From JAKFWF01 sp963750535 (GTDB lineage: Bacteria > Pseudomonadota > Alphaproteobacteria > Rhizobiales > Hyphomicrobiaceae): a stretch of DNA of 64,000 bases. The translations under genes were made by a program, and so were the position numbers. The DNA lies in the NCBI GenBank assembly GCA_963750535.1, contig CAVVRF010000045.1, positions 73,586 through 137,585 of the forward strand. The letters run 5' to 3'. Of the stretch, positions 8,277 to 19,609 are shown in pieces (positions within the stretch are counted from its first letter, which is position 1; every line of letters starts with the position of its first letter). The notes under the pieces were generated by a model. It did no database searches. It had not been told where the DNA came from and saw nothing but the letters and a program-made list of their open reading frames with translations.

Positions 8277-9161
8277 TTACTCGCCGGCGCGGCGTTGGGC
8301 AATCCAGGCGCCGGCGACGATCAGTGTTGCGCCCAGGATCATGGTGACCGTCGGAATTTCGGCGAACATCATAAACCCGAACAGCGAGCCCCAGACCAGC
8401 GTCGTATATTGGACTGGGGCCAGGCGCGCGGCTTCCGCGCGAGCGAAGGCGTGCGCCAGCAGGTAATGCCCGGCAACGCCCAGAGCACCGGTCAGGGCGA
8501 ATAGCGCCAGATCGGAGAGGGTTGGCGTCTGCCAGACATAGCACGCCGGCAGCAGCAGCATTGCCGCCGGCGCCGTGGTCTGGAACCAGACGATGGTCAG
8601 CATCGGATCGCGTTGCGCGCGCGTGCGCAGCACGATGATGTTGAGCGCGTACGTCACAGTCGAAATGCAGATCGCGGCTACCCCCAGCGCCGCGCCCGGC
8701 TGGTAGGACGACTGCCCCAGCCGCCAGCCGACGATCAGCAGCATGCCGACGAGGCCGGATGCCAACGCGATCATGATCGAACGGTCGATCCGCTCGCCGA
8801 GCAGGATTCCGCCGAAGATCGCCATCAGCACCGGCGACAGGAACGACAGCGCGACCGCCTCGGCGAGCGGCAGCCGGCCGAGCGCGAAGAAGAAGCAGGT
8901 GGCGGTGATCACCACCAGGAACGACCGGTTGATATTTGACCGGATCGTCTCGGCCGACGGCCACCCGGGACGAACCAGCGGGATGAGCGAAGTCGCCCAC
9001 AGTGCGCCGAACGCGAAGCGCAGGAAGGCAATCTCGAACGTCGGGTAGCGCGCGCTCAATCCCTTGATCAGGGCGTCCATCAGGGTCAGCAGCGCCTCCG
9101 CGGCAACCGCCATCATCACCGCCTGCCGGATCGGCAGTTGCGACACAGCTTTGACAGCCAT
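8277..9161 (-). CDS. EamA-family DMT transporter
   Basis: The 294-residue protein has ten predicted transmembrane helices arranged as two EamA repeats, with a basic C-terminus (WIAQRRAGE). Typical features are the first-repeat PTFEIAFLRFAFGALW and the second-repeat LAPVQYTTLVWGSLFGFMMFAEIP ending in GATLIVAGAWIA. Such proteins are usually exporters of amino acids or other metabolites in the inner membrane; the substrate cannot be told. It is convergent with the DUF465 gene, 23 bases apart. Confidence 0.88.
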   Translation of the reverse strand: MAVKAVSQLPIRQAVMMAVAAEALLTLMDALIKGLSARYPTFEIAFLRFAFGALWATSLIPLVRPGWPSAETIRSNINRSFLVVITATCFFFALGRLPLAEAVALSFLSPVLMAIFGGILLGERIDRSIMIALASGLVGMLLIVGWRLGQSSYQPGAALGVAAICISTVTYALNIIVLRTRAQRDPMLTIVWFQTTAPAAMLLLPACYVWQTPTLSDLALFALTGALGVAGHYLLAHAFARAEAARLAPVQYTTLVWGSLFGFMMFAEIPTVTMILGATLIVAGAWIAQRRAGE

Positions 9162-9364
9162 CTGGGGGTCTCACATTGTTTGCGAGGGGGGATAGCCGAC
9201 GCGCCGCGCGAAGCGGCGCCGAACACAGCACCGAAGCGGGCCCACGGCAAGCGTTTCGTTGCTGGCCAGGAGTTGCCTCTCGTTCTGCCACCTTGAAAGG
9301 TGACCCCGAAGCGGCACACTAGCGCCGCCCGGGCGCAGTTCGATTCGCCGGGGCTCGTCCGGAA

Positions 9365-10180
9365 TTGACCAAGGCATCGCTTATCGTGGCCTCACCCAAC
9401 CCGACCCGACAGAAGGAAGCGCGTGCACGCCTTGGCCGGCTGCTCGAGCATCCGTCGACCGTGTTCGTCGTTCATTACGCCTGCGAAAGCTTCGAGCAGG
9501 GCCAGGGCTATGCATCGCCGCGCGTCACGGCAATCGCACTGCGCAATCTCGGCAGCGGGGCTACGACCTCGTTCTCGATCCACGCCGAGGTCGAGCTGTC
9601 GCGCCGCCGGCATGGCGATGTCGCGAGCCTCGACGCGATGGAAGCCGCCATGCTCGGCCGCTTCTACGATTTCCTCGCGCGCAGCCCCTACGCCAGCTTC
9701 GTCCACTGGAACATGCGCGACGAGAAATTCGGCTTCGCCGCCATCGCCCATCGCAGCGCGCTGCTTGGCGTCGAGCCGGTCAGCGTGCACGAAAGCCAGA
9801 AGCTCGATCTGTCCCGCGCTCTGATCGAGATCTATGGCAGCAGCTACGTCGAGCGGCCCTACATCGAGAACCTTGCACGCGCCAACGACCTGTCGACGAC
9901 CGGCTTCCTGTCGGGCGGCGACGAGGCGCAGGCATTCGCCCAGGGGCAGTACTACCGGGTCCTGCAGTCGGTGCTGTGCAAGGTCACGATCATCGCCGAC
10001 TGCGCCCAACTCGCAAACGACCGCGCCCTCGTCACCGACGCCGGCTGGTGGACCATCAATGGCGGACAGTTGCGCGAGGCCTACGAGATGTTCTGGCGCA
10101 ATCCGGTGCGCGCGATCTCCGGGCTGGTGCTGGGCGCCGGCGGCACCGCGTTCGTGCTGATGATGCGGCTGCTCTCTTGA
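9365..10180 (+). CDS. uncharacterised protein with C-terminal membrane helix
   Basis: I do not recognise a characterised family. The 271-residue reading starts at a TTG (9365); a GTG at 9386 is an alternative start. The soluble part contains VVHYACESF (about residue 35), then a long segment with FVHWNMRDEKFGFAAI, reminiscent of nuclease-like folds with conserved acidic and histidine residues but not assignable. The last 25 residues form one hydrophobic helix (ISGLVLGAGGTAFVLMMRLL), so it is probably tail-anchored in the membrane. It is divergent from the DMT gene and convergent with the acyl-CoA synthetase. Confidence 0.65.
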   Translation: MTKASLIVASPNPTRQKEARARLGRLLEHPSTVFVVHYACESFEQGQGYASPRVTAIALRNLGSGATTSFSIHAEVELSRRRHGDVASLDAMEAAMLGRFYDFLARSPYASFVHWNMRDEKFGFAAIAHRSALLGVEPVSVHESQKLDLSRALIEIYGSSYVERPYIENLARANDLSTTGFLSGGDEAQAFAQGQYYRVLQSVLCKVTIIADCAQLANDRALVTDAGWWTINGGQLREAYEMFWRNPVRAISGLVLGAGGTAFVLMMRLLS

Positions 10181-10254
10181 ATGCCGCATTCGCCCCCGCT
10201 TCGCGGAGCCGGCCGGATGCGGTGGGACAGCGCCGATGACCATCGGCGACCGCC

Positions 10255-11880
10255 TCACCCTTTCGCCATCTCGCGCAGCTTGAATTTCTGGATCTTGCCG
10301 GTCGAGGTCTTCGGAATGTCCTCGAACACGACCGTGCGCGGACACTTGTAGGCAGCGAGCCCTTCCCGACACCAGGCGATCAGCTCCTCCGGGGTGGCGA
10401 CCGCGCCCGGCTTGAGCTCGACGAACGCGCACGGCGTCTCGCCCCACTTCTCGTCCGGCTTCGCAACCACGGCCACGTAGGCAACCGCCGGATGCTTGTA
10501 GAGCTGGTCCTCGACCTCGATCGAGGAGATGTTCTCGCCACCCGAGATGATGATGTCCTTCGAGCGGTCCTTGAGCTGGATGTAGCCGTCCGGATAGAGC
10601 ACGCCGAGATCGCCCGAGTGGAACCAGCCGCCGGCGAACGCCTCGTCGGTGGCGGCGGGGTTCTTCAGATAGCCCTTCATCACGATATTGCCGCGCATCA
10701 TCACCTCGCCCAGCGTCTCGCCGTCGGCCGGCACCGGTTGCATCGTCACCGGATCGAGCACGCCCAAGGCCTCGAGGCCGACGTAGCGCACGCCCTGCCG
10801 CGCCTTCTTCGCCGCCTGGGCGGCCGGCGGCAGCTGGTCCCACTCGGCCTGCCAGTCGTTGACCACCGACGGCCCGTAGGTCTCGGTCAGTCCGTAGACG
10901 TGGGTGACATCGAAACCGGCGGCCGCCATCTGCGCCAGAACCGCCTCGGGCGGCGGCGCGGCGGCGGTCACGAACTTGACGCGCGCTTCAAGGCGGCGCT
11001 GTTCCTCGGGCTTGGCGTTGAGCAACGTCGACATCACGATCGGCGCGCCGCACAGGTGCGTCACGCCGTGGTCGGCGATCGCGTCGAGCATGGCCTTGGC
11101 GCGAACCCAGCGCAGGCAGACCTGGGTGCCGGCGACCAGCGACAAGGTCCACGGGAAGCACCAGCCGTTGCAGTGGAACATCGGCAGCGTCCACAGATAG
11201 ACCGGATGCAGCCCGAGACCGGCGGCGACCAGGTTGCCGTAGCACATCAGCGCGGCGCCACGATGATGGTAAACGACGCCCTTGGGATTGCCGGTGGTGC
11301 CGGACGTGTAGTTGAGCGTGATCGCATCCCACTCGTCGACGGGCATCCGCCACTGGAAATGCGGATCTCCCTTGGCCAGGAACTGCTCGTACTCGACGAA
11401 GCTGAGGCGCTCGCCGGTCTGTGGAAACTCCGGATCGTCGTAGTCGATCACGACCGGCCTGACCTTGGCCTGGGCGAGTGCCGCCTTCATTACCGGGGCA
11501 AACTCGCGATCGGTGATCACCACCTTGGCGTTCGCATGGTCGAGCTGGAAGGCGACGATCGCCGCATCGAGCCGGGTGTTGATCGACAGCAGCACGGCGC
11601 CGGTCATCGGCACGGCATAATGCGCCTCGATCATCGGCGGCGTGTTGGCGAGCATCACGGCGACCGTGTCGCCCGGCCCGATATATGACTGCGCCAGCGC
11701 CGAGGCGAACCTCCGGCAGCGCGCGTAGAGGTCGGCGTAGGAGGTCCGCCGCGTGCCATGGACCACCGCCGTTCTGGCCGGGTAGACGCGCGCCGCCCGC
11801 TCGAGGAACGAGAGCGGGGTCAGCGGCTGGTAGTTGGCCGCCGTCTTGTCGAGGTGCTGCTGGTAGGGATTTGGGGTCAT
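10255..11880 (-). CDS. acyl-CoA synthetase (AMP-binding)
   Basis: A 541-residue adenylate-forming ligase that activates a carboxylic acid with ATP and CoA. Core motifs are all present: YTSGTTGNPKGV (phosphate loop), GLTETYG, SGDLGVLYPDG, SGGENISS and the C-terminal catalytic lysine in TGKIQKFKLRE. The MFHCNGWCFPW segment is typical of the AlkK/DmdB-like group that acts on medium-chain or methylthio-propionate-type acids; the exact substrate cannot be assigned. No signal peptide, so cytosolic. It is divergent from lepA. Confidence 0.9.
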   Translation of the reverse strand: MTPNPYQQHLDKTAANYQPLTPLSFLERAARVYPARTAVVHGTRRTSYADLYARCRRFASALAQSYIGPGDTVAVMLANTPPMIEAHYAVPMTGAVLLSINTRLDAAIVAFQLDHANAKVVITDREFAPVMKAALAQAKVRPVVIDYDDPEFPQTGERLSFVEYEQFLAKGDPHFQWRMPVDEWDAITLNYTSGTTGNPKGVVYHHRGAALMCYGNLVAAGLGLHPVYLWTLPMFHCNGWCFPWTLSLVAGTQVCLRWVRAKAMLDAIADHGVTHLCGAPIVMSTLLNAKPEEQRRLEARVKFVTAAAPPPEAVLAQMAAAGFDVTHVYGLTETYGPSVVNDWQAEWDQLPPAAQAAKKARQGVRYVGLEALGVLDPVTMQPVPADGETLGEVMMRGNIVMKGYLKNPAATDEAFAGGWFHSGDLGVLYPDGYIQLKDRSKDIIISGGENISSIEVEDQLYKHPAVAYVAVVAKPDEKWGETPCAFVELKPGAVATPEELIAWCREGLAAYKCPRTVVFEDIPKTSTGKIQKFKLREMAKG

Positions 11881-12053
11881 CTGGCCGCGCCGATTGGTAG
11901 GTGGATCGTATCCCCCACGCTAGTTGAGGCCCGCGGGAACGGCAATCGGGGCCAAGCGACGCCATCCACGCCGCAACAGCGAGCCGCCGCCAATCCCGAT
12001 ACCCAGCGGGACACCCTTTTGCGCCGCAACGGACGCGTGCTACACCCCGCGCC

Positions 12054-13856
<1,803 letters not shown>

Positions 13857-13948
13857 CGGGCGGGTCGCCCGCTCTTGCGGCTTTGCCTGCGTAACAGCGC
13901 GAGGCAGGCTTCGGTTGTCAGGCGACCCGACTGCGGGCCGTTAACGCG

Positions 13949-14218
13949 CTACCGCGAAGTTCGCTTCGATTTTGCCAGCATGTGCGCCCGCAGCGCCTTG
14001 TTGACGGCGGTCTGATACTTGCCGCCTTGCGCCCTGAACCAATTGAGCACGTCGGCGTCGAGGCGAAGCGTCACCTGCTTCTTCACCGGCCGATAGAATT
14101 TGCCCACGACCGCTCCCGACCAATCGACCCGCTCGCGGATATCGGAAGTGTCGATGTCATTGTCCTTCATCTTCGACAAGCGCCGCAGCTCGGTCTCTCG
14201 TTGCTTAGCCGTTCTCAT
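13949..14218 (-). CDS. brnA: BrnA-type antitoxin
   Basis: An 89-residue antitoxin of the BrnA family, which neutralises BrnT and represses the operon. It shows the central FYRPVKKQVTLRLDADVLNWF motif and the ribbon-helix-helix type C-terminus with QTAVNKALRAHM. Preceding DIDTSDIRE..DWS is typical of the family. It overlaps the end of brnT by 14 bases, the usual toxin-first order. Confidence 0.9.
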   Translation of the reverse strand: MRTAKQRETELRRLSKMKDNDIDTSDIRERVDWSGAVVGKFYRPVKKQVTLRLDADVLNWFRAQGGKYQTAVNKALRAHMLAKSKRTSR

Positions 14219-14486
14219 AGTCCCGACGTTCCTTCCGCGTTGCCTTGCGGGCGGAGATGATGCGAATTACTTCGTCATCGCCGTCGTCCCGATACGTGTG
14301 GGCGACGATCAGCAGTACGACGCCGCCCACAGTGCCGATAGTCTGCCATCTCTGTTCGCCTTCGACGACCCGATCCTGGATACTCAAATGCAGCGGATCG
14401 CCAAATACTTCGCGGGCCATCTCGAAGCTGACCTGATGCTTGGAAAGGTTGATCCGGCTCTTGCCCGCGTCCCACTCGAACCGCAT
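14205..14486 (-). CDS. brnT: BrnT-type ribonuclease toxin
   Basis: A 93-residue type II toxin of the BrnT (RelE-like fold) family, an mRNA-cleaving ribonuclease. Recognisable features are the start MRFEWDAGKSRINLSKHQVSFE, the middle DPLHLSIQDRVVEGEQRW and the end EVIRIISARKATRKERRDYENG, containing the conserved basic active-site residues. The ATG at 14486 is chosen because reading upstream of it has no family similarity. It is followed by brnA with a 14-base overlap; the pair is inserted between lepA and the hydantoin genes. Confidence 0.9.
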   Translation of the reverse strand: MRFEWDAGKSRINLSKHQVSFEMAREVFGDPLHLSIQDRVVEGEQRWQTIGTVGGVVLLIVAHTYRDDGDDEVIRIISARKATRKERRDYENG

Positions 14487-14625
14487 CAACAGCGCTCCAG
14501 GCACTACATAATTGTAGTTACGAAAATGGCATTGTGCAAGGCCGTGCTCGCCAACTGCTACGACGGCGACATCAACCGCTATCGCTCGATATCTCGACGG
14601 TGACGGATCGCTCTCGGACGCCGCG

Positions 14626-15558
14626 TCACTCCTTCGGCGGCTCGGCGCCGACGCGCGAGGTGATGAGACCATAGTGCTCGATCCGGCGATGGCGCTTGAA
14701 GTCGAAGATCGTCTCCTTGCCAAAGCGCGTCGCATCGAGATCGCACGCGTGCACCACGACCTCGTCGGCCTCGGTTCGCGTCTCGGCGACCACCTCGCCG
14801 TCGGGGGCGACGATGACGCTGCAGCCGAACAGCGGGTTGCCGTCCTCGACGCCCGCCTTGGCGACGGCCACCACCCAGGTCGAATTCTGATAGGCGCCGG
14901 CCTGCAGCGACAGCTTGTGATGGAAGATGCGCTTTTCCGGCCCTTCGCTCGGCTTCTGCGAGTTCACCGACGGCGTGTTGAAGCCGAGCGTCACCACCTC
15001 TACGCCCTGCAGGCCCATGACCCGATAGGATTCCGGCCAGCGGCGGTCGTTGCAGATCATCATGCCGAAGATGCCGCCCATCGTGCGCCAAACCGGAAAT
15101 CCGAGATCACCGGGCTCGAAATAGCGCTTCTCGAGATGCTGGAAGGCGCGCTGGCGGTCGAACTCCTCGTGGCCCGGCAAGTGTACCTTGCGATACTTGC
15201 CGACGATCGTGCCGGACCGGTCGACCAGGATCGACGTGTTGAAATGCCGGCCCTCGGGCGTCAGCTCGGCATAGCCGAACGTCATGCCCACGCCCAGCGC
15301 CTTGGCTCTTTCGAACAGCGGACGGGTGGCGGCGTTCGGCATCTCGCGCTCGAACCAGACATCCGCGTCGGCGCGGCTCTCGTAGTACCAGCGCGGGAAG
15401 AACGTCGTCAGCGCCAGCTCCGGATAGACGACGAAGTCGGCGCCCTTCGACTTCGCCTCGTCCATCAGCGCGATCATGCGGGAGACCACCGATTGGCGGC
15501 TGTCGGCCTTCTGGATCGGCCCAAGCTGCGCGGCGGCGATATTCAAGATACGTGACAT
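14626..15558 (-). CDS. N-carbamoyl-D-amino-acid hydrolase (D-carbamoylase)
   Basis: A 310-residue carbon-nitrogen hydrolase closely resembling Agrobacterium-type D-carbamoylases, which hydrolyse N-carbamoyl-D-amino acids to D-amino acids, CO2 and ammonia. The nitrilase triad is visible as E47 (YPELALTTFFPRW), K124 (YRKVHLPGH) and C169 (MMICNDRRWPE). The stretch HLEKRYFEPGDLGFP is highly characteristic. It ends with HYGLITSRVGAEPPKE. It lies 155 bases after the D-hydantoinase on the same strand, which supplies its substrate, with the racemase gene adjacent. Confidence 0.9.
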   Translation of the reverse strand: MSRILNIAAAQLGPIQKADSRQSVVSRMIALMDEAKSKGADFVVYPELALTTFFPRWYYESRADADVWFEREMPNAATRPLFERAKALGVGMTFGYAELTPEGRHFNTSILVDRSGTIVGKYRKVHLPGHEEFDRQRAFQHLEKRYFEPGDLGFPVWRTMGGIFGMMICNDRRWPESYRVMGLQGVEVVTLGFNTPSVNSQKPSEGPEKRIFHHKLSLQAGAYQNSTWVVAVAKAGVEDGNPLFGCSVIVAPDGEVVAETRTEADEVVVHACDLDATRFGKETIFDFKRHRRIEHYGLITSRVGAEPPKE

Positions 15559-15713
15559 GCGGATCCTTCTCCACGACGATCAGCGGCTCACCAGGCGAAC
15601 GGGCGACCGCAGCATTGCAGGTTACATCGGCGCCGCCAATAAGACAGGGCCGGGGTTCGATGCCGGCGAGCGAGCCAGCTTGATATTCGATCAGCGCCGG
15701 CCGGCACCGGCCT

Positions 15714-17183
15714 TCAGACGATCCGCGCGCCCAGCCGACGCGCAAGCGCCATGTCGGCGCTGTCGCGCCCCGACGGCGCCGCCGCCGCGCCGCCGGAGCG
15801 CGGCAGGAAGCGTCCCGAGCCCGGCTTCGCCGTCAGCACGCCGTCCTCGACGATCACCTCGCCGCGGCGGATCACGGTTGCCGGCCAGCCCTTCACGCGG
15901 CGGCCGGCGAACGGCGTGTAGCCGGTCCGGTCGTGCATCATCGCATCCGTCAACGTGACCTCGGCGGACGGATTCCACAGCGCCAGGTCGGCGTCGGCGC
16001 CGATCGCGATCGAGCCCTTGCGCGGGTGAAGGTTGTAGAGCTTGGCCGGCGCCGTCGCAGTGAGCTCGACGAGCTTGTGCAACCCCAGCCGTCCCTTCGA
16101 CACCATGGCGTCGAACAGCAGCGGCATCCGCGCCTCGAGCCCCGGCAGGCCGTTGGCGATCTGCTTGAAGCTCGGCTCGGGGCCGGCGCTGAGCTTGCCG
16201 GTCGCATCGAAGGCATAGGGTGCGTGGTCGGAGGAGATCGTCTGCAGGTCGCCGAGCGCCAGCGCCTGCCACAGCGCCTCCTGGTCGGACTGCTCGCGGG
16301 GCGGCGGCGAGCACATCCACTTGGCGCCTTCGGTGCCGGGCTTGTCGATGTCGAGCGCGGTGAGGAACAGGTATTGCGGGCAGGTCTCGGCGAATACCTT
16401 GACGCCGCGCGCCCGCGCCGCCCTGATCGTCGCGGCGCCTTCAGCGGTCGAGACGTGGAACACCACCACCGGCTGGTCGATGAGCTCGGCGCAGGCGATC
16501 AGCCGGTTGATCGCCTCGGCCTCGGAGCCGCGCGGATGGCTGAGCGCATGGAACTTCGGCGCCCTGTGCCCGGCTTCGATCAGCCGCCGCCCCATCCAGG
16601 CGATCATGCCGTGGTTCTCGGCATGGACGCAGACGAGGGCGCCGGCCTTGCGCGCGGCGAGCAGGACATCGAGCAGCTTCTCGTCGTCGACCTTCAGGCG
16701 GTCGTAGGTCATGAACAGCTTGATCGAGGCGTGCCCTTGCCCCACCAGCGCCGGGATGTCCTCATCGAGCGCCGCCGCCGTCGCATCGGCAATGATCATA
16801 TGGAACGTGTAGTCGACGATGGCGCCCTTGCTCGCCAGCGCCATGTAGTCGTCGACTACCTTGCGCAGCCGCATTCCGACATGCTGGGCCGCGAACGGGA
16901 TCACCGTCGTCGTCCCGCCATGCGCGGCCGAGACGGTGGCGCTCTCGAACGTATCGGCATTCATGATGCCGGCGGCCGACAGCTGCTCGATGTGGCAATG
17001 GCTGTCGACGCCGCCCGGCAGTACCAGGCGGTCGCGCGCGTCGATCTCGACCTGGCCGCGTCCCAGGCCCTCGCCGATCGCCCGGATCGTGCCGCCGCTG
17101 ATGGCGACGTCGGCCGGGTAGTCGTCAGCCGCGGTTGCCACCCGCCCGCCGCGGATCACGCAGTCATATGCCGTTGCCACCAT
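15714..17183 (-). CDS. D-hydantoinase / dihydropyrimidinase
   Basis: A 489-residue cyclic amidohydrolase that opens hydantoins or dihydropyrimidines to N-carbamoyl amino acids. The dinuclear metal site shows H62 and H64 (DSHCHIEQ), the bridging carboxylated K155 (ASIKLFMTY), H187 (VHAENHGM), a later FHVSTAEG and the DHAPY aspartate. The ATG at 17183 has GAGG seven bases upstream; the extension to 17261 is not needed. It is divergent from the racemase gene, 83 bases apart, and upstream of the D-carbamoylase. D-selectivity is inferred from that neighbour. Confidence 0.92.
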   Translation of the reverse strand: MVATAYDCVIRGGRVATAADDYPADVAISGGTIRAIGEGLGRGQVEIDARDRLVLPGGVDSHCHIEQLSAAGIMNADTFESATVSAAHGGTTTVIPFAAQHVGMRLRKVVDDYMALASKGAIVDYTFHMIIADATAAALDEDIPALVGQGHASIKLFMTYDRLKVDDEKLLDVLLAARKAGALVCVHAENHGMIAWMGRRLIEAGHRAPKFHALSHPRGSEAEAINRLIACAELIDQPVVVFHVSTAEGAATIRAARARGVKVFAETCPQYLFLTALDIDKPGTEGAKWMCSPPPREQSDQEALWQALALGDLQTISSDHAPYAFDATGKLSAGPEPSFKQIANGLPGLEARMPLLFDAMVSKGRLGLHKLVELTATAPAKLYNLHPRKGSIAIGADADLALWNPSAEVTLTDAMMHDRTGYTPFAGRRVKGWPATVIRRGEVIVEDGVLTAKPGSGRFLPRSGGAAAAPSGRDSADMALARRLGARIV

Positions 17184-17266
17184 CGCCAACCTCGCCTTGC
17201 CAGCCTCGCTCTCAAGGCGGATGTTAAGGTGATGTTGCGCCGACGAGAAGTCCGGAGACACACGCG

Positions 17267-17954
17267 ATGACCGCCCGCCGCCCTCGAATCCTCGTCATCA
17301 ACCCGAATTCCAACGAGATCGTCACCCGCGGAACTCGACGACGCGCTGGCGCCGATCCGCTTCGCCGGCGGCCCCGAGATCGTCTGCCGGACGCTGTCCG
17401 AGGGCCCGACCGGCATCGAGACGCAGGAGCACGTCGAAAGCGTCACCTTGCCGCTCGCGCGCCTGGTGGCGGCGGCGGAACCGGACTTCGATGCCTTCGT
17501 GATCGCCTGCTATTCCGACCCCGGCCTCCACGTCTGCCGGGAGGCGACCCGCCGGCCGGTATTCGGCATCAACGAGTCTGGCGTGCTGACCGCGCTCGCG
17601 CGCGGCGAGCGGTTCGGCGTCATCGCGATCAAGCAGCGGTCGGTCCGGCGGCATGTTCGCTACCTGCGCCAGATGGGCCTGTTGGACCGGCTCGCCGGCG
17701 AGCGGCCGCTCGACATGAGTGTCGCCGAGACGGCATCGGGCGAGCACACCCTCGGCAAGATGATCGAGATCGGCCGCACGCTGCGCGACGAGGACGGCGC
17801 CGAGGTGATCGTCATGGGGTGCGCCGGCATGGCCCGCCACCGGGCGCCGCTCGAGGCTGAGCTCGGCGTGCCGGTGATCGAGCCGACCCAGGCCGCGGTG
17901 GCGATGGCGGTGGGAACGGTCATTTTCTCGGCGGCGCCGAAGCCCGATCGCTGA
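17267..17954 (+). pseudogene. hydantoin racemase (Asp/Glu racemase family), frameshifted
   Basis: Racemises 5-substituted hydantoins so that both enantiomers can enter the D-hydantoinase route. It starts MTARRPRILVINPNSNEIVTR and then shifts frame at about 17334, where one extra G breaks the gene. Removing it restores ELDDALAPIRFAGGPEIV and the rest. The two catalytic cysteines are in ACYSDPGL and MGCAGM, and the end is SAAPKPDR. The restored length, about 228 residues, is close to that of known hydantoin racemases. The single-base insertion in an otherwise intact gene suggests sequence error. Its start is 83 bases from the divergent hydantoinase. Confidence 0.85.
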
Positions 17955-18028
17955 ATCCGTGTCTCCCGATACGTTGGGTGAGAAGGCCAGCCCAGCATTC
18001 GGCTCCGGGCACTGCTGCGCCCGCCCGA

Positions 18029-19571
18029 TCACACGCGCGAGCTCGGCCGGTAGAACGGCTCGTGCTTCGCCGGATCGATGTAGTCCGCGTAGAACTTGCG
18101 GACGTGCGGCAGCAGCGCCTTCGAGAGGTTGCGGCGCTCCACCTCGTCGTCGGTCAGCGCCTTCTGCAGGTCGTCGTGCAGGGCCTTGAGCGCGACCTCG
18201 CGGTCGACCTTCGCGAACTTGCCGTCCTGGTAGAGCACCTCGCCGTCGCACATGGTCATCTTCACGCCCTCGCTCTTGGCCCGCTGAAGCACCGCGTCGA
18301 GCAGCGGCGTCTCGGTGTCGAGATAGGGATAGGAGATCTGCTTCCAGTCGATCAGCACCAGGTCCGCCGCCTTGCCGACCTCGAGCGTGCCGATGGTGCT
18401 GCCGAACGGCGTCGTCCTGGCGCCGCCCGCCGTCGCCATCCGCAGCACCTGCGCCATGGTCGGCACGTCCTCGTCGACCATGCCCGGCACCCGGTGGGCG
18501 CGCAGCACCAGCCGCATCTCCTGCAGCATGTCGCGATCGTCGTTGATGCCGGCCTCGTCGAGGCCGATGGCGGTGTTGAGCCCCTGCTTCTCGAAGTGGT
18601 TGAGCGCGGCGACGCCGGAGCGCAGGCGGAAGTTCGATGAGCAGTTGTGGCACACGCAGCCCCTTCGCATGGGCCAGCCGGTCGATGTCCTTCTCGCTCA
18701 GCCACACGCCGTGGCCGAGCGTCAGGCGCTCGTTGACCATGTCGAAGCGGTCGATGTACTCGAGCGCCGTGCACTTGCCGCGCCGCCACGCGTACTCCTT
18801 CTGGTACGCGGTCTCGACCAGATGCATGTGCATCGGGACGTTGTATTTCTTCGACGTGTCGGAGAGCGCGGTCAGCGCCTTGTCCGAGCACCAGTGCAGG
18901 TTGGCCGGCGCCAGCTGGATCTTCACCCGGCGCTTGGCGTTGTGCTGCTCGTAGAGGTCGCGGAACAGCCCCATGGTCTCGTCGAGCCCGGCCTTGAAGC
19001 GCGCGAAGTGCCGCTTCATCGGCCCTTGCAGCTCGGCCGGCAGGCTCGCCACGAACTCCTCGTCGGCCTGGTAGACGAGCCGGTTCTGGTCGCGCAGCGC
19101 GTAGCAGTAGGACACCCGCATGCCGATGTCCTCGTAGGCCTTGATCACCTGGTTCGACTTTGCCTGGACCTCGGTGAGCGTGCCCGGCATCCAGCCGTGG
19201 ATGTGCTGCACCGTGGTGATGCCGGAGGCGATCATCTCGAACGCCGAGTAGAGCGTGTCGAGATAGAGGTCGAGCTTGCGGGTCACGAGCCGCGTGATGA
19301 ACCACAGCTCCAGCGGCATGTCGGGCGAGCCGAGCTGCACCGGGGTCAGTCCGACGTGGTGGTGACCGTTGACGAAGCCCGGCAGCATGATCTCGTTGCC
19401 GCTGCCGAGAACGACCGCGTTCGGGTATTTCGCGCTCAGCTCGTCGTAGGTGCCGATCGCCACGATGATGCCGTCCTCCTGCAGGATCGCGCCGTCGTCG
19501 ATCTCCTCCCACGAGGTGCGGTTGATGGTGCGCGTGATCATCGCGCGGCTGCGGATCAAGGAAACGGCCAT
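18029..19571 (-). pseudogene. TRZ/ATZ-family amidohydrolase, frameshifted
   Basis: A metal-dependent hydrolase of the chlorohydrolase/guanine-deaminase-like group. The N-terminal part starts MAVSLIRSRAMITRTINRTSWEEI and has the metal-ligand NGHHHVGLTP, then HMHLVETAY and GHGVWLSEKD. Near 18655 the frame shifts; the second frame continues CVCHNCSSNFRLRSGVAALNHF, then the metal-binding GLDEAGINDDRDM, and ends KHEPFYRPSSRV. The joined length is about 513 residues. It is directly downstream of an ABC importer on the same strand, so it probably hydrolyses the imported cyclic or amide nitrogen compound. Substrate unknown. Confidence 0.82.
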
Positions 19572-19609
19572 TGGATCGGTCCTCTCATCGTTCCGATGAA
19601 TTCGTTCTA

